A stretch of 64,000 nucleotides of DNA from Microbulbifer guangxiensis (GCF_021729075.1 NZ_JAJSAQ010000006.1:1-64000), one strand, 5' to 3'. Numbered from the stretch's first letter, positions 54,791-64,000 are shown. Numbers and translations are program-made. The notes: a model not told the origin generated them from the letters alone.

Positions 54791-55648
54791 TCACGTTTGC
54801 CGGCTGGCGCACTGCGCTGCAAAAGTACGGATCAGCTGGCCGGAAAGTGTCTGTGGGGGCGGGATCTCCGGCAAACGGTCGTACCGGAACCAGGCGGCCT
54901 CGGAGATTTCCTCCTCCTCCGGCGAAACCTCGCCCGCGGCCCAGTCGGCCAGATACCCCAGCATCAGCTGGCCGGGGAACGGCCACGGCTGGCTGCCCAC
55001 ATAGTGCGCTGCCCCGACCCGGACCCCCACCTCCTCGTGGACCTCCCTGGCCAGGGCTTCCTCTGCGCTCTCACCGGCTTCGATAAAGCCCGCCAGAGCA
55101 GTAAACAAGCCGTGACGGTGGCGAGTGTGCCGGGCCAGCAGGCACTCCTCTCCACGGGTGACCAGCATGATGACACAGGGGGAGATTCGCGGATACACCA
55201 CGAACTGGCAACGGCTGCAGCAGCGGGCGCGCTCCCTGCCGTAAAATTCGGTGGGACCGCCGCAGCGGCCACAGTAGCGGTGATCGAGGTCCCAGTTGAT
55301 CACCTGGACCGCGCGCCCGGCGAGGGAGAACTCCAGTTCACTGACCTGGCCCAACAGGCCGCGGAGACCGTGCCAGCCACATCCCGGCACGTCCAGCTGC
55401 CTGGACAGGAAGTGCACCCCGCAGGGGTCCCCACCCAGATCACCCAGATAATGACTGGCCGTCACACTGCCCCCCTCGACCGGAAGGCGCGGATGCAGCA
55501 ATCCCTCGCCATGGAGCAGCAACATACCATCAGCGATCACAATATGGCGCCGCAGCGCCGGCAGCGGTCGCACGCCTGTGGCGGGTACAAACAGCTCGCT
55601 CAAGCCTCCCTCCGCCTCAGGTCGTTTCCACGGGATAGCCGAGGGCAT
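54791..55648 (-). CDS. nudC: NAD(+) diphosphatase NudC
   Basis: A 285-residue Nudix hydrolase that splits NAD(H) and removes NAD caps from RNA. A zinc ribbon is present (CGRCGG and CCSRC, about 125-150), then the Nudix box (GFIEAGESAEEALAREVHEEVG, about 190-211) and the NudC-specific SQPWPFPGQLML motif (about 222-233). All hallmark parts are there. Its start overlaps the end of the FimL-like gene by 32 bases. Confidence 0.95.
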   Translation of the reverse strand: MPSAIPWKRPEAEGGLSELFVPATGVRPLPALRRHIVIADGMLLLHGEGLLHPRLPVEGGSVTASHYLGDLGGDPCGVHFLSRQLDVPGCGWHGLRGLLGQVSELEFSLAGRAVQVINWDLDHRYCGRCGGPTEFYGRERARCCSRCQFVVYPRISPCVIMLVTRGEECLLARHTRHRHGLFTALAGFIEAGESAEEALAREVHEEVGVRVGAAHYVGSQPWPFPGQLMLGYLADWAAGEVSPEEEEISEAAWFRYDRLPEIPPPQTLSGQLIRTFAAQCASRQT

Positions 55649-57326
55649 CGAGGCTTTCTATGGCCAGGTCCAGGGACTGCTTATCGGCCTTGCGGTTGAG
55701 TTTCACCTCACCCAGGTAATACTCGAGGCTGATGATCGCGTCGGCGAAGGTATCGAGGGTCTGCTCGATGGCCGGCGCGGTGTCACGCTGCTCCATCACC
55801 GACTGCACAAAGGCCACCAGCCTCTCGACGACTGCCGCAGCGCGGCTCAGGTTCAGCACAATGAGCCCGCCACGGACCGAGTTGAGCGTTGTGGCGACAT
55901 TGCGGATGTGGCCGTGGTCGAAATCCGACTCCGCGTAGGAAGCCAGTGCCCGCTTGATCAGCGCAAGTCCGGCCACCGCCTCTTTCAGGACAGCCAGCTC
56001 CGCCTCTGCCAGCTGGCTGCGCTCCAGGGCCAGGTCGGCGTGGCCGTGCTCGTCCACATCGATACTGGAAGTCTGGCGCAGAGCGCGTATGGTGCTGTCG
56101 ACCATCAGGACCTGGCTGGTGAGTTTCTGCAGGGCCTCGGCTGCAGCCTGGCCACCGGCGCCGGCACTGGAGCGGAACTCGTGCACCGCCCTGCGCAGGC
56201 CGTCGGCCACGCGGCGGAAGTTCAGCAAGGTGAGGGTGCTGGCGATCCGCTGCAAGGTGCCGAGCAGCCCATCGTCTCCATCCAGGCCGGAAGCGCCGAT
56301 CAGCTCGGCGTCGTCCAGCATACGGCGCACTCCGGTCAATTCCTCGTCCAGGGCAGTTGCCACAGCCGTGATCGCCGTGGCACCCGGCCCGCCGAGACTG
56401 GCACGCTCACGCTCGAGTTCAGCTTCGCTGTAACCGAGCGGCCTGGCCGAAAAGGCCTCCAGTATCGGGGTCGCCTGCTCCGAGGGCCCGGACAGTGCCA
56501 GCCAGTACAGGCACTCTTTTACCAGCACCGGCGGCGAGGGCTGCTCCAGGGCTATGTCACCCTGCGCCTGCAGCGTCCGCAGGCGCCGGTCCAGCATGCT
56601 GAACACCATCACCCTGGAACGATTACTGTGCATCTCCCGCGCGGCCATTCCGCCCAGAGCAGCGCCCGCTACAGCCCACAGGGTTCCCGAAGGGCGCCCG
56701 GCGGAAATGCTTGCAACACGCTGCAGTGCACGGGACATCATGGTAAAGGCCGGCCTGGCGGGCTTGCCCTTCAGCAGGGCCAGCAGGCCCACCTGGTACA
56801 TATGCCGGAAGCGGCGTACGAAATTGCGCAGGTCCTCGGCCATCACCGCCGAAGAGACGGCTCCAGGCACGGTGCCATTCAGGCGGCAGCGGAAGAAGTG
56901 GCTCTCGGGCACTGGAGCCAGCCCCCGCGCAGTGCGGAGGTTGTTGATGTAGGGGATCAGCAGTTCGGGGCGCGCGAAGCCGCGGTTCTGGACGAAGTCC
57001 AGGTAGCGGGTCAGCACATAGAAGGCGGTACTGAGCGCCTCCATCAGCTCGTTCACCGGCTCCTGCCGCCCCTCCTGCAGATCCAGCAGGGCACTGGACA
57101 TCTCCTGCCCCAGCAACTCGGCCGCCTGCAGCTGCACCATTTGCAGCACACCGGTGATCTGGCGCAGCAGGGCCAGGCACAGGTCCAGTGACTGCCGGTT
57201 GTTACGGTCCGCGGCATACTGATCCAGGTGCGCCGCCGCGGAATCCACGGAGGTCGTCAGCTCGGCCTTGATCAAGTTCACCGACGTAATGTTGATTTCG
57301 CGTAATTCAGTCACCGCCAACACCAC
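55617..57326 (-). CDS. fimL: FimL-like protein (ChpA N-terminal homologue without phospho-acceptor His)
   Basis: A 569-residue helical protein resembling Pseudomonas FimL, which is related to the N-terminal Hpt repeats of the chemotaxis kinase ChpA but cannot be phosphorylated. In the last Hpt-like region the usual His-x-x-Lys-Gly reads NSVRGGLIVLNLSRAAAVVE (about 480), with Asn for His. FimL supports cAMP and type IV pilus control in Pseudomonas. No other pilus genes are in the window. The start is a GTG with no clear ribosome site; GTG at 57314 is possible. It is divergent from nhaB. Confidence 0.65.
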   Translation of the reverse strand: MVLAVTELREINITSVNLIKAELTTSVDSAAAHLDQYAADRNNRQSLDLCLALLRQITGVLQMVQLQAAELLGQEMSSALLDLQEGRQEPVNELMEALSTAFYVLTRYLDFVQNRGFARPELLIPYINNLRTARGLAPVPESHFFRCRLNGTVPGAVSSAVMAEDLRNFVRRFRHMYQVGLLALLKGKPARPAFTMMSRALQRVASISAGRPSGTLWAVAGAALGGMAAREMHSNRSRVMVFSMLDRRLRTLQAQGDIALEQPSPPVLVKECLYWLALSGPSEQATPILEAFSARPLGYSEAELERERASLGGPGATAITAVATALDEELTGVRRMLDDAELIGASGLDGDDGLLGTLQRIASTLTLLNFRRVADGLRRAVHEFRSSAGAGGQAAAEALQKLTSQVLMVDSTIRALRQTSSIDVDEHGHADLALERSQLAEAELAVLKEAVAGLALIKRALASYAESDFDHGHIRNVATTLNSVRGGLIVLNLSRAAAVVERLVAFVQSVMEQRDTAPAIEQTLDTFADAIISLEYYLGEVKLNRKADKQSLDLAIESLDALGYPVETT

Positions 57327-57516
57327 CGCACACTGTTATTCATTATTCACTGTTCAAATATCAGGCAGGCCCGGTCGGCCGGCACCTGCCAAGGGCCAAT
57401 GTATACCAAACCGGCAGAGAATCCATGGTTTCCGGGGACAATTCCATCGATCAATCGACAATTCCCGGGCCCACAGCAAAAGCACTTGAATTTTTCCACC
57501 GACGGAGTAGCGTTCT
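57327..57516. other. Upstream part of the fimL-nhaB divergent gap
   Basis: About 190 bases with no gene or clear motif; it must hold the promoters of the FimL-like gene and of nhaB. The rest of the gap, to 57648, is mostly the structured leader described next. Confidence 0.4.
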
Positions 57517-57622
57517 GCCAGCCCAGAATCCGGCCCAGGAAAAAATCCAGTGCCCCCCCAGGTGACCGGGCGAGATCTACCACTGCTGCACAGCCCGTGC
57601 CAGCTCCAGATTTTGGGCTGGC
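57517..57622 (+). promoter_or_regulatory. Structured 5' leader of nhaB (candidate cis-regulatory RNA)
   Basis: GCCAGCCCAGAATC (57517-57530) and GATTTTGGGCTGGC (57609-57622) pair over all 14 bases as RNA with a single G-U. Within the 78 bases they enclose, CAGTG (57548-57552) can pair with CACTG (57581-57585), and GCAC (57588-57591) with GTGC (57597-57600). The closing stem ends 26 bases before the nhaB ATG. The arrangement looks like a multi-branched regulatory RNA near the ribosome site. I cannot assign it to a known riboswitch class. Confidence 0.45.
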
Positions 57623-57648
57623 GCACACTCCCCAAGGATGTACATACG

Positions 57649-59184
57649 ATGTCAAAGCATGGCCACAGCAAGATCGCCCCGGGCGGGATGGGCGGGGCGT
57701 TTTTTCACAATTTTCTTGGCGAAGCCCCGAACTGGTACAAAGTCACCATCACCCTCTTCCTGCTCGCAAACCCACTCCTGCTGCACCTGGCGGGTCCGTT
57801 TGTCACCGGCTGGATCCTGATTGGGGAGTTTATTTTCACCCTGGCAATGGCCCTGAAATGCTATCCGCTGCAGCCGGGGGGCCTGCTGGCAATCGAGGCG
57901 ATCCTGCTGGGAATGACCAGCACAGAGGCCGTCTTCCACGAGGTCAGCGACAATATCGAAGTCATCCTGCTGCTGATCTTCATGGTGGCAGGCATCTACT
58001 TCATGAAGGATCTGCTGCTGACGCTGTTTACCCGCCTGTTGCTCCGGGTGCGCTCCAAGACCCTGCTGTCCCTGCTGTTCTGCGGCCTGGCCGCCGTGCT
58101 GTCCGCATTTCTAGATGCACTTACTGTCACCGCGGTACTGATTGCAGTGGCGGTGGGCTTTTACTCCGTCTACCACCGTGTGGCCAGCAACCAGCCGCAC
58201 CACCATGTCGATCACGACCACTCCAGCGATGATCATGTGGTGGAATATCACCGCGAGGACCTGGACGAGTTCAGGGCTTTTTTGCGCAGCCTCGTCATGC
58301 ACGGCGCCGTAGGCACGGCACTGGGTGGCGTTATGACCCTGGTCGGGGAACCACAAAACCTGCTGATCGCTGAAAAAGCGGGCTGGGATTTCGCCGAGTT
58401 CTTCCACATGATGGCCCCGGTGACGGTGCCGACTTTTTTTGCCGGTCTCGCCACCTGCGCCCTGCTGGAGAAAGTCCGCCGCTTCGGTTACGGGGCACAA
58501 CTGCCGGCTGCAGTGCGCGAAGTGCTGGAAAACTTCGCCGCGGAGGAAGCGCGCAAGCGCCATGCCGGCCACCGGGCCGAGTTGTGGATCCAGGGTACAG
58601 TTGCGATCCTGCTGGTGTTGTCGCTGGCTTTCCACGTAGCTGAAGTCGGGCTCGTCGGACTCATGGTGATCGTCCTGCTGACCGCCTTCAATGGAGTCGT
58701 GCAGGAGGCCCGACTGGGACATGCGTTCGAGGAAGCCTTGCCGTTTACGGCGCTGCTGGTGGTGTTCTTCGCCATTGTCGCAGTCATCCACCAACAGCAC
58801 CTGTTTACCCCGGTAACACACTTCGTTCTCGGGCTCGACCTGCAGCAGCAACCGGCGATGCTGTTTGTCGCCAACGGGCTGCTGTCGATGATCAGTGACA
58901 ATGTGTTTGTGGCGACTGTCTACATCAATGAAGTGAAGGATGCGCTCAACGCAGGCGAAATCAGTCGTGAGCATTTCGAGAAACTGGCGATCGCCATCAA
59001 CACGGGAACCAACCTGCCTAGCGTAGCGACCCCCAACGGCCAGGCGGCTTTCCTGTTCCTGCTGACATCGGTGCTGGCACCGCTGATCCGACTTTCCTAT
59101 GGACGCATGGTGCTGATGGCACTGCCCTACACGCTGGTGCTGAGCGGTGTCGCCCTCTTCTGCGTGGTCAACGTCATTAGCTGA
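57649..59184 (+). CDS. nhaB: Na+/H+ antiporter NhaB
   Basis: A 511-residue sodium/proton antiporter, the standard NhaB length. The N-terminus ([34 protein letters not shown]) and the [24 protein letters not shown] segment are typical, as is the C-terminal [16 protein letters not shown]. About twelve helices. A His/Asp-rich loop ([20 protein letters not shown], about 184-203) lies between helices. ATG at 57649 begins the conserved N-terminus. It exports Na+ and is expected in a marine organism. It is preceded by a structured leader. Confidence 0.93.
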   Translation: MSKHGHSKIAPGGMGGAFFHNFLGEAPNWYKVTITLFLLANPLLLHLAGPFVTGWILIGEFIFTLAMALKCYPLQPGGLLAIEAILLGMTSTEAVFHEVSDNIEVILLLIFMVAGIYFMKDLLLTLFTRLLLRVRSKTLLSLLFCGLAAVLSAFLDALTVTAVLIAVAVGFYSVYHRVASNQPHHHVDHDHSSDDHVVEYHREDLDEFRAFLRSLVMHGAVGTALGGVMTLVGEPQNLLIAEKAGWDFAEFFHMMAPVTVPTFFAGLATCALLEKVRRFGYGAQLPAAVREVLENFAAEEARKRHAGHRAELWIQGTVAILLVLSLAFHVAEVGLVGLMVIVLLTAFNGVVQEARLGHAFEEALPFTALLVVFFAIVAVIHQQHLFTPVTHFVLGLDLQQQPAMLFVANGLLSMISDNVFVATVYINEVKDALNAGEISREHFEKLAIAINTGTNLPSVATPNGQAAFLFLLTSVLAPLIRLSYGRMVLMALPYTLVLSGVALFCVVNVIS

Positions 59185-59239
59185 ACGGGACCAACTCCGT
59201 GGCCCTGACTGCACAGGGCTTGCGGGGCACAGCCGGTAC

Positions 59240-59974
59240 TCACCAGAAGTGCTTGCCCGCAGATTTCTCCAGCAGTTCCAACATTTCCCGGTGGGCCTCA
59301 AGCTCGGCGGCACTGGCCTGCTGAACCGGCAAGGGGGCGCGATCCGCAGAGAGGCGATAGATCGCGCCCGGGGATGCCTCCCCCTGCTGTCCCTCCCCGC
59401 GCTCTTCCGAGCGGCTGTCGCCGCCCTGGGCAAGGGCCAGGTCAGTCTGCCCACCGGTCATCATCAGGTAGACGTCGGCGAGGATCTCCGCATCCAGCAG
59501 GGCGCCGTGGAGGTCTCGCTGGGAGTTATCGACGAAATAGCGCTTGCATAGTGCGTCGAGGTTGTTTTTCTGGCCCGGGTGCTTTTCCCGTGCCAGCGCG
59601 AGCGTATCCAGAACACTGCAGTGCGCCGCAACGCTTTTCCAGCGCGGGCTGCCGAGCAACTTGAGCTCCCAGTCGATAAACCCCACGTCGAACGGCGCAT
59701 TGTGAATGACGAGCTCGGCACCCTCACAGAAAGCCATGAATTCATCGGCAATCTGCGCAAAGACGGGCTTGTCCTGCAGGAATTCATTGGTGATGCCGTG
59801 CACTTCGATCGCGCCGTCATCCACCTCCCGCTGCGGGTTGATGTACTGGTGATAGTGCCGGCCGGTGAGTTTGCGGTTCACCAGCTCAACGCAACCGATC
59901 TCAATGATGCGGTGGCCGGTCTTCGGGTCAAGACCGGTAGTTTCCGTATCAAGAACAACCTGTCTCATAGTCAA
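59240..59974 (-). CDS. dnaQ: DNA polymerase III epsilon subunit (proofreading exonuclease)
   Basis: A 244-residue DEDDh 3'-5' exonuclease, the proofreading subunit of the replicative polymerase. ExoI motif is LDTETTGLD (about 7-15), ExoII is [16 protein letters not shown], and ExoIII is [15 protein letters not shown] with the catalytic His. The C-terminal part binds the alpha subunit. The start overlaps the end of rnhA by four bases (ATGA). In E. coli rnhA and dnaQ are divergent; here they are in tandem. Confidence 0.95.
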   Translation of the reverse strand: MTMRQVVLDTETTGLDPKTGHRIIEIGCVELVNRKLTGRHYHQYINPQREVDDGAIEVHGITNEFLQDKPVFAQIADEFMAFCEGAELVIHNAPFDVGFIDWELKLLGSPRWKSVAAHCSVLDTLALAREKHPGQKNNLDALCKRYFVDNSQRDLHGALLDAEILADVYLMMTGGQTDLALAQGGDSRSEERGEGQQGEASPGAIYRLSADRAPLPVQQASAAELEAHREMLELLEKSAGKHFW

Positions 59975-60408
59975 TTCTCCAGTTCATCGATGCCGCGATT
60001 GGCCAGCTCATCCGCGCGCTCGTTGCCCGGGTCACCCGCATGCCCCTTGACCCAGTGCCAGTGAACGTCGTGGTGGCCGATGGTTTCATCCAGCAGGCGC
60101 CAGAGGTCCGCATTTTTCACCGGCTTCTTGGCTGCAGTTTTCCAGCCATTGCGCTTCCAGTTATTGATCCAACCGGTTATGCCTTGGCGAAGGTACTGGG
60201 AATCGGTATGCAGGTCGACACGGCAGCGCTGGTTCAGCGCTTCGAGCGCCCGGATTGCCGCCAACAACTCCATACGGTTGTTGGTGGTATGGGCCTCGCC
60301 CCCGAACAACTCTTTCTCGCTCTCACCGTGGATAAGGAGTGCACCCCAGCCACCCGGGCCGGGATTACCCCGGCAGGCGCCGTCGGTATAGATTGTTACT
60401 TGCTTCAA
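59971..60408 (-). CDS. rnhA: Ribonuclease HI
   Basis: A 145-residue RNase HI that cuts the RNA strand of RNA-DNA hybrids. Catalytic residues are visible: Asp in [12 protein letters not shown], Glu in [16 protein letters not shown], Asp in [12 protein letters not shown], and the final His and Asp in [19 protein letters not shown]. Full length. It overlaps dnaQ by four bases and lies 60 bases downstream of the methyltransferase gene. Confidence 0.95.
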   Translation of the reverse strand: MKQVTIYTDGACRGNPGPGGWGALLIHGESEKELFGGEAHTTNNRMELLAAIRALEALNQRCRVDLHTDSQYLRQGITGWINNWKRNGWKTAAKKPVKNADLWRLLDETIGHHDVHWHWVKGHAGDPGNERADELANRGIDELEN

Positions 60409-60468
60409 TGGACTGGTTATTTTCGTTACTTGAATCAGTACTTGACGCTCAACAGACCGCGCCGGGGA

Positions 60469-61254
60469 TCAGGGCTTGTCATCATGCCGCCGCCGGGCCG
60501 CCACGCGGGGACTTGAGGGAACGGCGCCGAGGGCCGGCTTGCGGTTGCTGCGCCAGTCAATCTTGATGGTGCGCATACGCGCCACTTCTTTGCGCGCGAC
60601 TATGATGTAAAAGCCACCCCAAGGCAAGCGCCAGCGGGCTCCGCGTCGCTCCATCCACAGGGTCTTGGCGAGTAACTCCCGGTGCTGTAACGGCAGGCGG
60701 AAAAAACCGCGCTCAACGGTATTGGCCTGCAGGTCGAGCAGGTTCATCCAGTCTTCCACCCGGGCCGCCCGCAACTGATTACCACGCTGGTGCGGTGCCC
60801 TGTCGAACAGCAATCGCGACAAACCGAGCATGGAAAAGGGATTGAAGCCGATCAACACGAGGTGCCCACCGGGAATCAGCACCCGGGAGGCCTCGCGCAA
60901 AACCTGATGGGGCTGGCCGGCGAAATCCAGCAGGTGATGCAGCACGGCCACATCGATGGACTCTGAGGGCAACGGCAACTGCCCGAAATCCACCTGAGCC
61001 GCCCCCTCCTGGAAAGCGCAGGGACTCAAGCGGAAACAGTGGTTGATCCGGCTGCAGGCAGCAAAATCCACCTTGTCCGTCATACCCGCCTGCAGCAGGT
61101 GATAGCCGAACAGGCGCTCGATCAACGGCTGCGCCAGCGCCATTTCCTGACTCAGGATTTCCTCACCCAGACCGGTAGAGAACCAGGGGGCCAGGTCCTT
61201 GCACGACTGCTCGAGACTCGGCTGCTCCCGCTTTTGTTCTGACTTTCTGGTCAT
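60469..61254 (-). CDS. SAM-dependent methyltransferase (YafS-like)
   Basis: A 261-residue class I methyltransferase. The part LPLPSESIDVAVLHHLLDFAGQPHQVLREASRVLIPGGHLVLIGFNPFSMLGL carries the usual post-motif I and motif III features; motif I is degenerate (DFAACSRINHC instead of a Gly-rich loop). It sits between gloB and rnhA, as yafS does in E. coli. ATG at 61254 is used because GGAG lies five bases upstream. The basic C-terminal tail (SNRKPALG...RRRHDDKP) is unusual. The substrate is unknown. Confidence 0.8.
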   Translation of the reverse strand: MTRKSEQKREQPSLEQSCKDLAPWFSTGLGEEILSQEMALAQPLIERLFGYHLLQAGMTDKVDFAACSRINHCFRLSPCAFQEGAAQVDFGQLPLPSESIDVAVLHHLLDFAGQPHQVLREASRVLIPGGHLVLIGFNPFSMLGLSRLLFDRAPHQRGNQLRAARVEDWMNLLDLQANTVERGFFRLPLQHRELLAKTLWMERRGARWRLPWGGFYIIVARKEVARMRTIKIDWRSNRKPALGAVPSSPRVAARRRHDDKP

Positions 61255-61466
61255 TGGGGCTCCCATTGTGCTGGTGCCATCGATTTTACACCGGTCTTGC
61301 GCAACCACCGGCCCTTTCGCAGTTTTACCACGATGGGCAGCGACACTCTACGTGCGGGTCAGCATACGGCAGAGTAAAGAGCCGCCGTATTTTCACCGCG
61401 CTTCGGCCCCTTGTGCTTCAATGCCATGTGGTATGGTTCCACCATCTAGGGTAGCGGGTGATAAAA

Positions 61467-62234
61467 ATGCTCACAATCTCGCCAATACCGGCTTTCAGCG
61501 ACAACTATATCTGGCATCTGGAGCACGACGGTGAGCACTGGGTAGTCGATCCCGGAGATGCATCGCCGGTCATGGCAGCACTGGGCCAGAACCCTCTGAG
61601 CGGCATACTGATCACCCACCACCACCTGGATCACACCGGCGGTATCGACGCGCTTGTAGAGCGCTACCATTGTCCGGTCTATGGGCCTGCCTCAGTTGAG
61701 GGCGTGACCGAGCCCCTCGAGGACGGCGACGAATTCCATCTGCTGGGGGCAACTGTCCGCGTCATCGCCGTGCCCGGCCATACCCTGGACCACCTGGCAC
61801 TGCTGCTGACGGAGCCCGGCAGCCGGGACTCCCCGCACCTGTTCTGCGGCGACACACTGTTTGCAGGCGGGTGTGGACGCCTGTTTGAGGGCACACCGAC
61901 GCAGATGTACCACTCCCTGCGCCGTCTGTCGGACCTGCCGCCAGAGACACAAGTTTATTGCGCCCACGAGTACACCAGCGCCAATTTACGCTTTGCCAAG
62001 GCAGCAGAACCCGGCAATGCGGTGCTGCAGAATCGGCTCAGCCAGGTGGACAACCTGCGTGCCGAGGGCAAGCCGACTCTGCCGTCGACGATCGGCGAGG
62101 AGCTGGCAACCAATCCCTTTCTGCGCTGTCATATTCCCGCGGTGGCCAGGCGGGCCGCCAGTCACGGGGCAGAAGACAATTCCGATGAGGTGGAGGTTTT
62201 CGCCAGTTTGCGAAAGTGGAAGGATAATTTTTGA
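61467..62234 (+). CDS. gloB: Hydroxyacylglutathione hydrolase (glyoxalase II)
   Basis: A 255-residue binuclear metallo-beta-lactamase fold enzyme that hydrolyses S-lactoylglutathione to lactate and glutathione. The metal motif THHHLDHTGG is intact (about 52-61), with GHTLDHLA, CGDTLFAGGCGRLFEGT and CAHEYTSANLRFA following. ATG at 61467 is preferred because GGTGA lies at the right distance; a GTG at 61458 is the alternative. It is divergent from the yafS-like gene. Confidence 0.93.
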   Translation: MLTISPIPAFSDNYIWHLEHDGEHWVVDPGDASPVMAALGQNPLSGILITHHHLDHTGGIDALVERYHCPVYGPASVEGVTEPLEDGDEFHLLGATVRVIAVPGHTLDHLALLLTEPGSRDSPHLFCGDTLFAGGCGRLFEGTPTQMYHSLRRLSDLPPETQVYCAHEYTSANLRFAKAAEPGNAVLQNRLSQVDNLRAEGKPTLPSTIGEELATNPFLRCHIPAVARRAASHGAEDNSDEVEVFASLRKWKDNF

Positions 62235-62311
62235 ACAAAAGAGAGAGAATGGACTGTCCGCAACAGATGTTGATTTGAGCAACAATCTGACCAATAAATA
62301 GCCATTTGCCG

Positions 62312-62341
62312 TTGACCAGTCCCGGTACCTCTCTTTAGAAT
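62312..62341 (+). promoter_or_regulatory. Candidate sigma-70 promoter for mltD, with a leader hairpin
   Basis: TTGACC (62312-62317) and TAGAAT (62336-62341) are spaced by 18 bases. About 25 bases further on, CAGGTTTG (62364-62371) and CAAACCTG (62385-62392) can form an 8-bp hairpin in the leader, ending about 50 bases before the mltD start. Confidence 0.4.
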
Positions 62342-62442
62342 CAGTCAATTACAGATAAAAGCTCAGGTTTGACTCCAAGAATTACAAACCTGGCGCCAAC
62401 GCAGCAGTAGAAACCCAAGCTATAAGCATCGCGGGCACCAGC

Positions 62443-63996
62443 ATGGTTCATAAAAGATTTGCCGTTGCAGTACTGGCAGCGGCCGTGGGGGCTTGCGCGC
62501 AAGTGGAAAAACAGCCCATTGCGCAGCAGGACGAGTTGTACCACGACAGAAAGGTTGTAGCCTCTCCCAGTATGGAGAAAGCCACTTCGGCCAAGCCGGA
62601 GGCGGCACTGCCTCCCGTTGACATCTGGGATCGGCTCCGCCGTGGCTTCCACCTGGAGCGCCGGCTGGACAACCCCAAAGTCCGGGATTACGTGGCCTAT
62701 TTCTCGAAGAATGAAGGCTATATGTCCCGGGTGACTGAGCGTTCCCGGCGCTATATCTTCCACGTAGCGGACAAGCTCGAGCAGGCAAACCTGCCGATGG
62801 AGCTGGCGCTGCTGCCGATCGTCGAGAGCGCCTACGACCCCTTCGCCTACTCCCACGCCCGCGCCTCGGGCATGTGGCAGTTCATCCCCGCCACCGGCCG
62901 CGCCTTCGGCCTGCACCAGAACTGGTGGTATGACGGCCGCCGGGACGTGGATGCCTCCACCGACGCGGCGATCGCCTATTTTCAGTACCTGTCCGAGCGC
63001 TTCGATGGCGACTGGGAGCTTGTCCTCGCGGCCTACAACGCCGGAGAGGGCACCGTGCGGCGCGCGAGGCAGCGGAATGAGCGCCGCGGCCTCGGTACCA
63101 CTTTCTGGGACCTGAAACTGCCAAGGGAGACACAGCGCTACGTCCCACAGCTGCTGGCACTGGCAGAGGTCGTGTCCAGACCGGACTACTACCGGGTGCC
63201 CCTGCACGACGTGGCCAACGAACCCTATTACACCAAGGTGAATGTGGGTAGCCAGATCGATCTTGCACAGGCAGCCGATCTGGCGGGTATCGAAGTCGAA
63301 GAGCTCTACCTGCTCAATCCCGGCTTCAATCGCTGGGCCACCGACCCGAATGGCAATCATGAACTCCTGATTCCGACAGCCAGCGAAAGAGTCTTCCACG
63401 CTGCACTGAGCGAACTGCCCGTCGACCAGCGCGTCAGCTGGCAACGCTATAAGATCTCCCGCGGTGACACGCTCTCCACCATCGCGCGTCGCTATGAAAC
63501 CACCGTCGCAGCCATTCGCGAAGCCAACAAGCTGCGTGGCAACACGATCCGCGCCGGCCAGACACTCCTGATCCCCAGCGCTTCCGGACCTGCCGGGCAA
63601 TACGCCTACGCACTGGATGAGCGCGTCCGCCGGCAGCAGTCGTCCGGTCAGGGCAGCAAAACCACCTATACCGTACGGCCGGGAGATACGCTCTGGGGCA
63701 TTGCCCGTTCCATGGATGTCGGCGTGCGGGATCTCGCCAAATGGAACAGCATGGCTCCCGGCGACACCCTCCGGCCTGGCCGGAAACTGGTCGCCTACAA
63801 CGGTGGCGACAGTAACAGCCGCACGACCCGCAAGCTCTCGTACCGGGTGCGCAATGGCGATTCCCTGTACCGCATTGCCCGCAAGTTCAGCATCGAGATC
63901 AACGATATCCTGCGCTGGAACAAGATCAGCAAATCCACCTATCTACAGCCGGGTCAGCGCCTGACCCTGTTCGTGGACACCGCGGCAAGCGGTTGA
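62443..63996 (+). CDS. mltD: Membrane-bound lytic murein transglycosylase D
   Basis: A 517-residue lipoprotein that cleaves peptidoglycan. The lipobox is VGAC (Cys about 18). The SLT domain spans about 95-235, with the catalytic Glu in PIVESAYDPFAYS (about 128) and the motifs SGMWQFIPATGRAFGL and LVLAAYNAGEG. Three LysM repeats follow (about 340-382, 403-445 and 459-502), which bind glycan. It lies next to gloB as in many gammaproteobacteria. The stop is four bases before the window end. Confidence 0.95.
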   Translation: MVHKRFAVAVLAAAVGACAQVEKQPIAQQDELYHDRKVVASPSMEKATSAKPEAALPPVDIWDRLRRGFHLERRLDNPKVRDYVAYFSKNEGYMSRVTERSRRYIFHVADKLEQANLPMELALLPIVESAYDPFAYSHARASGMWQFIPATGRAFGLHQNWWYDGRRDVDASTDAAIAYFQYLSERFDGDWELVLAAYNAGEGTVRRARQRNERRGLGTTFWDLKLPRETQRYVPQLLALAEVVSRPDYYRVPLHDVANEPYYTKVNVGSQIDLAQAADLAGIEVEELYLLNPGFNRWATDPNGNHELLIPTASERVFHAALSELPVDQRVSWQRYKISRGDTLSTIARRYETTVAAIREANKLRGNTIRAGQTLLIPSASGPAGQYAYALDERVRRQQSSGQGSKTTYTVRPGDTLWGIARSMDVGVRDLAKWNSMAPGDTLRPGRKLVAYNGGDSNSRTTRKLSYRVRNGDSLYRIARKFSIEINDILRWNKISKSTYLQPGQRLTLFVDTAASG

Positions 63997-64000
63997 AGCC

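Overview
The window looks like chromosomal DNA of a marine-type gammaproteobacterium, probably Cellvibrionales-like (inference). Support comes from the conserved mltD / gloB / yafS-like / rnhA / dnaQ neighbourhood, a FimL-like type IV pilus regulator, a CLCA_X protein, NhaB, SohB, a BigR-controlled sulfide operon and an AlkB hydroxylase. Most genes are GC-rich; the first ~2.5 kb is clearly different.

Layout. 1-2485: the distal end of an integron cassette array, with a truncated cassette, then an unknown protein, a DUF1254/DUF1214 protein and a low-GC lipoprotein, separated by attC sites. 2510-2601: a 92-nt tRNA-like gene on the minus strand with anticodon UAU and a long variable region, its 5' end lying inside a perfect inverted repeat. 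2826-5276: terminator, small ORF remnant, GNAT acetyltransferase, DTW tRNA-modifying enzyme, and a DUF2141-MipA/OmpV fusion. 5766-9926: two-gene RND efflux pump. 9884-15178: CLCA_X protein, then an operon of an XPD/DinG-like helicase-nuclease and a FAN1-type VRR-NUC nuclease, preceded by a strong LexA-box candidate. 15815-23506: 1-Cys peroxiredoxin, small membrane proteins with a Tat-type aldo/keto reductase, exported KatG, Nudix, DUF4174 and an NAD(P)-binding protein. 23631-27970: a second RND pump with an altered proton-relay motif. 28080-33231: metallo-beta-lactamase/rhodanese protein, DUF3365 haem protein, ExoD, CPBP protease, and the GDYxxLxY/DUF2157 pair. 33487-35727: ahpC-ahpF. 35855-40876: M28 peptidase, cold-shock protein, YceI, AlkB, alpha/beta hydrolase.

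40869-47421 is a sulfide/persulfide module. A BigR-type repressor gene with two YeeE/YedE-type permease genes diverges from a persulfide-dioxygenase-like gene, a TIGR01244 phosphatase/sulfurtransferase and a SulP transporter; a second SulP lies downstream on the other side. 47504-49732 is a UvrD-family helicase with another LexA-box candidate just before its start. 49762-57326 (minus) carries DUF4919, patatin, AcuI/YhdH, SohB, an unknown membrane protein, NudC and FimL-like genes. 57649-59184 encodes NhaB behind a leader closed by a 14-bp stem. The window ends with dnaQ, rnhA, a yafS-like methyltransferase gene, gloB and mltD.

Recurring themes are oxidative and sulfide stress defence (two peroxiredoxins, AhpF, KatG, persulfide enzymes), efflux, and DNA repair with two LexA-type boxes. 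The most interesting points are the array end with its odd tRNA, the structured nhaB leader, the SOS-linked FAN1/helicase operon, and the RND pump lacking usual relay residues. All functions are read from motifs; no database search was possible.
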